A stretch of 20,973 nt of DNA from Chara braunii. Taxonomy: Eukaryota > Streptophyta > Charophyceae > Charales > Characeae. This document shows positions 19,475-20,973 of the stretch, piece by piece (positions within the stretch are counted from its first letter, which is position 1; every line of letters starts with the position of its first letter). The stretch lies in the NCBI GenBank assembly GCA_003427395.1, contig BFEA01000284.1, positions 1,712,931 through 1,733,903 on the forward strand, read 5' to 3'. Below the pieces are notes generated by a model, which was not told the origin of the DNA, ran no database searches, and saw only the letters and a list, made by a program, of their open reading frames with translations. The position numbers were made by a program, and so were the translations under genes.

Positions 19475-19575
19475 ATCTGAATTAAAGCAACAAAAATAAG
19501 GGAAAATGCTGATGTGAGTTGGCCGGCTCATTTTTGGGCCTTAGATATGAAATTTGATCCCGTGGTAGAGGGGAT

Positions 19576-19611
19576 CTAGCCGTTTTTTGTGGGCTGACGC
19601 AAAACGGCTAG
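19576..19611. repeat. Perfect 11-bp inverted repeat, 14-base loop
   Basis: CTAGCCGTTTT at 19576-19586 pairs without mismatch with 19601-19611. It lies 101 bases after the end of the previous hairpin. Confidence 0.9.
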
Positions 19612-19767
19612 CTCCGGAATGAATTGGCTGCAAAATGGAGGGAAAACAAAGAGGGGAGCAAGACAAAACTGCGAATTTGGCCCAAGGTTTGGACCAGGTA
19701 CATCAAAAAAATTGAAAATTGGGGCAAAGGACTCAAATTTGGAGCAAGAGGAGCTTGGAGTAACCAT

Positions 19768-19797
19768 AGATCTCAGCCAAATCCAAGGTTGAGATCT
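19768..19797. repeat. Perfect 8-bp inverted repeat, 14-base loop
   Basis: AGATCTCA at 19768-19775 pairs with TGAGATCT at 19790-19797. Each arm is short enough to occur by chance, but loop size matches the two hairpins before it. Confidence 0.7.
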
Positions 19798-20132
19798 GTG
19801 CTATCACTTGGAAAAATGCAACGGCCTACTCATAAGAGGCCTAGCCTAGGAAAAAACGAAAAACGGACCTCTAGGCCCTCAAATTTTGGTAAAGGCTGCA
19901 TTTTGGGGTAGTGGTACCCAAAAGGCAGCACTTTTTGAAAAGAAAAGATGCCGGGGTAGGCCAAGGGGTAGTCCAAGAGGGTACCAGCCTCTCGGACTGC
20001 ATGTACCTGGCCAAAATGAGGCCCAGGTACCTCCAGGTAGGCCAAAATTGGAAATTTGGCCCTTGGGGTACCTCGCTCCACCTAGAGGCACTTGGAGGGG
20101 CCTAGAGGTTGGGTGGTGCACCTGTTCCAGCC

Positions 20133-20140
20133 TATATAAG
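20133..20140 (+). promoter_or_regulatory. TATA box of a probable plus-strand promoter
   Basis: TATATAAG is a strong TATA consensus, set in a GC-richer context (CCTATATAAGCTGG). Transcription would start about 25-35 bases downstream, at 20160-20170, which coincides with the start of a hairpin. The layout, hairpin-rich upstream DNA, TATA box and a long purine-rich leader, resembles an LTR promoter, but no second copy exists in the window to prove an LTR. Confidence 0.65.
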
Positions 20141-20161
20141 CTGGAGGTGTAGGCCGCAACT

Positions 20162-20201
20162 CTCATTTGAGCATGAGAGGTGCCCATGCTGCCCAAATGA
20201 G
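20162..20201 (+). promoter_or_regulatory. Hairpin at the expected 5' end of the transcript
   Basis: CTCATTTGAGCATG (20162-20175) pairs with CATGCT (20185-20190) and CAAATGAG (20194-20201), leaving a 9-base loop and a 3-base GCC bulge: 14 base pairs in total. It starts 29 bases after the TATA box begins, so an RNA from that promoter would begin with this stem-loop. Confidence 0.65.
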
Positions 20202-20541
20202 TCCGTAAGTGAGTACTAGTGAGATAGAGCAAGGAAGTGAGAGTCGGAGCTAGCCTGTAGCCTGGCTATGGTGGTAAGGCTGAGAAAGGTGACCTAGAGG
20301 CTAGGAGGAAGCAAGGAGAGTAGTCCGCCATAGCCCTCAAGCTGTGGAGTAGGAGGAGAGGCTGAAAGGGGTCCCCATAGCCCTTCTAGAGGGAAGGACT
20401 CCACAACCTTAGAAGTAGGAACCTCCCATAGCCAAAGGGAAGGTGTGAAGGAAGGAGGAGAGAGTTTGGGAGAGAGGAAAAGCCGTACTCAGGAGGCTAG
20501 GACCAAGCATTGGGACTTCACAGCCTAGAGATCAGCAAGAG
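20202..20541 (+). promoter_or_regulatory. Structured purine-rich leader ending in a splice-donor-like site
   Basis: CCATAGCC occurs at 20328-20335, 20375-20382 and 20426-20433 (steps of 47 and 51), and its reverse complement GGCTATGG at 20264-20271, so the inverted copy can pair with any direct copy. TGTGGAGT (20343-20350) and ACTCCACA (20398-20405) can also pair. No ORF is evident. The segment ends with AGAG|GTGAGT, a strong donor consensus with GT at 20542-20543. Splicing is inference; no acceptor is convincing within the window. Confidence 0.45.
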
Positions 20542-20562
20542 GTGAGTGAAGGAGAAAGGAGG

Positions 20563-20775
20563 TCTCCTTTTTCTTCCTCTTCTTCTTCTTCTTCTTCTTC
20601 TTTTTCTTTTTTTTCTTCTCCTTTTTCTTCTTCTTCCTCCTCTTCTCCTTCTTCTCTCCTTCTTCTTTCTTCCTCTTTTTCTCCTTCTTCTTCTTCTTCT
20701 TCTTCTTCTTCTTCTTCCTCTTTTTCTCCCTTTCTTCTCTTTCTCCCTCTCCTCCTCCTCCCCCTCCCCCTCTTG
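20563..20775. repeat. Polypyrimidine (TTC)n-type tract
   Basis: About 210 bases of almost pure T and C, mostly TTC repeats with CCT-rich interruptions. Homopurine-homopyrimidine tracts of this length can form triplex DNA. The apparent poly-Ser/Leu and poly-Lys frames in it are simply translations of the repeat. Confidence 0.97.
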
Positions 20776-20790
20776 TCAAAACTGCGATTT

Positions 20791-20973
20791 TCACTGATTT
20801 GGGGGCTTGGGTGAGTTGCGATTCACCTAGGGATAGTTCCGTGATGTTTCCCCTTCATAGATTGCTTCAAACCATTGAGTTTTCACTGATTTGGGTGCTT
20901 GGGTAAGTTGCGATTCACCTTGTGAAAGTTCCGTGATGTTTCCTCTTCATAGATTGCTTCAAACTTTGAGTTT
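20791..20973. repeat. 92-bp tandem repeat, at least two copies, cut by the window end
   Basis: Unit 1 is 20791-20882 and unit 2 is 20883-20973. Both begin TCACTGATTTGGG, contain GTTGCGATTCACC, GTTCCGTGATGTTTCC and CTTCATAGATTGCTTCAAA, and differ at only a few positions. The array probably continues beyond the window. Confidence 0.93.

Noticed and set aside
20525-20814. Poly-Lys and poly-Ser/Leu frames
   Set aside because: Direct translation of the (TTC)n tract.
1-20973. CRISPR array, tRNA or rRNA genes
   Set aside because: No regularly spaced identical repeats with unique spacers, no cloverleaf with T-arm consensus, and no rRNA-like conserved segment was seen on either strand.

Overview
This window is eukaryotic repeat DNA with no recognisable host housekeeping gene. 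Its recognisable content is a decayed Ty3/gypsy-type (Metaviridae-like) LTR retrotransposon. The RT/RNase H/integrase has the flavour I associate with lineages found in basidiomycete fungi and in early-diverging streptophytes (charophyte algae, lycophytes, mosses). A Chara-like alga is my best guess from remembered protein flavour, but this is inference; the sequence alone does not fix the organism. Long microsatellites, a TATA-box promoter, stop-containing element genes and large untranslatable spacers fit a large repeat-rich genome. Single N bases at 8347, 13836 and 15895, one of them between two identical 95-bp copies, show it is a draft assembly.

Layout. 1-100 is a (TC)n microsatellite. 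101-2937 has no supportable gene. 2938-6384 holds four tandem plus-strand genes, here called P1 to P4, separated by about 120 bp. They are divergent paralogues of one another and match no family I know; P1 and P4 are open, while P2 and P3 each carry one in-frame stop. After a 537-bp spacer comes gag (6922-9096: capsid-like region and CCHC zinc knuckle) and then a broken aspartic protease (8972-10044). 10045-13110 is pyrimidine-rich on this strand, untranslatable, and full of degenerate short tandem repeats. On the minus strand lie a small acidic ORF with a SUMO-interaction-like motif (13644-13111), a 66-70 bp repeat block, and a nearly intact pol (17751-14200: reverse transcriptase, RNase H, integrase with GPY/F module) broken by two stop codons. 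17752-19435 has no supportable gene. 19436-20973 looks like regulatory DNA: three perfect hairpins, a TATA box, a hairpin at the expected transcript start, a structured leader, a long (TTC)n-type tract and a 92-bp tandem repeat cut by the window edge.

How the parts fit. Gag-protease and pol are complementary halves of one retroelement yet lie on opposite strands. The purine-rich strand appears to switch at about 10.05 kb and again at about 17.6-17.9 kb. The simplest reading is one very large element, P1-P4, gag, pro, pol, 3' ORF and long 3' spacer, whose rear half has been inverted; two separate insertions or a misassembly remain possible. I did not find a matching pair of LTRs. The most novel item is the P1-P4 array: a diverged, repeatedly duplicated protein family placed in front of gag, possibly as extra cargo of the element.
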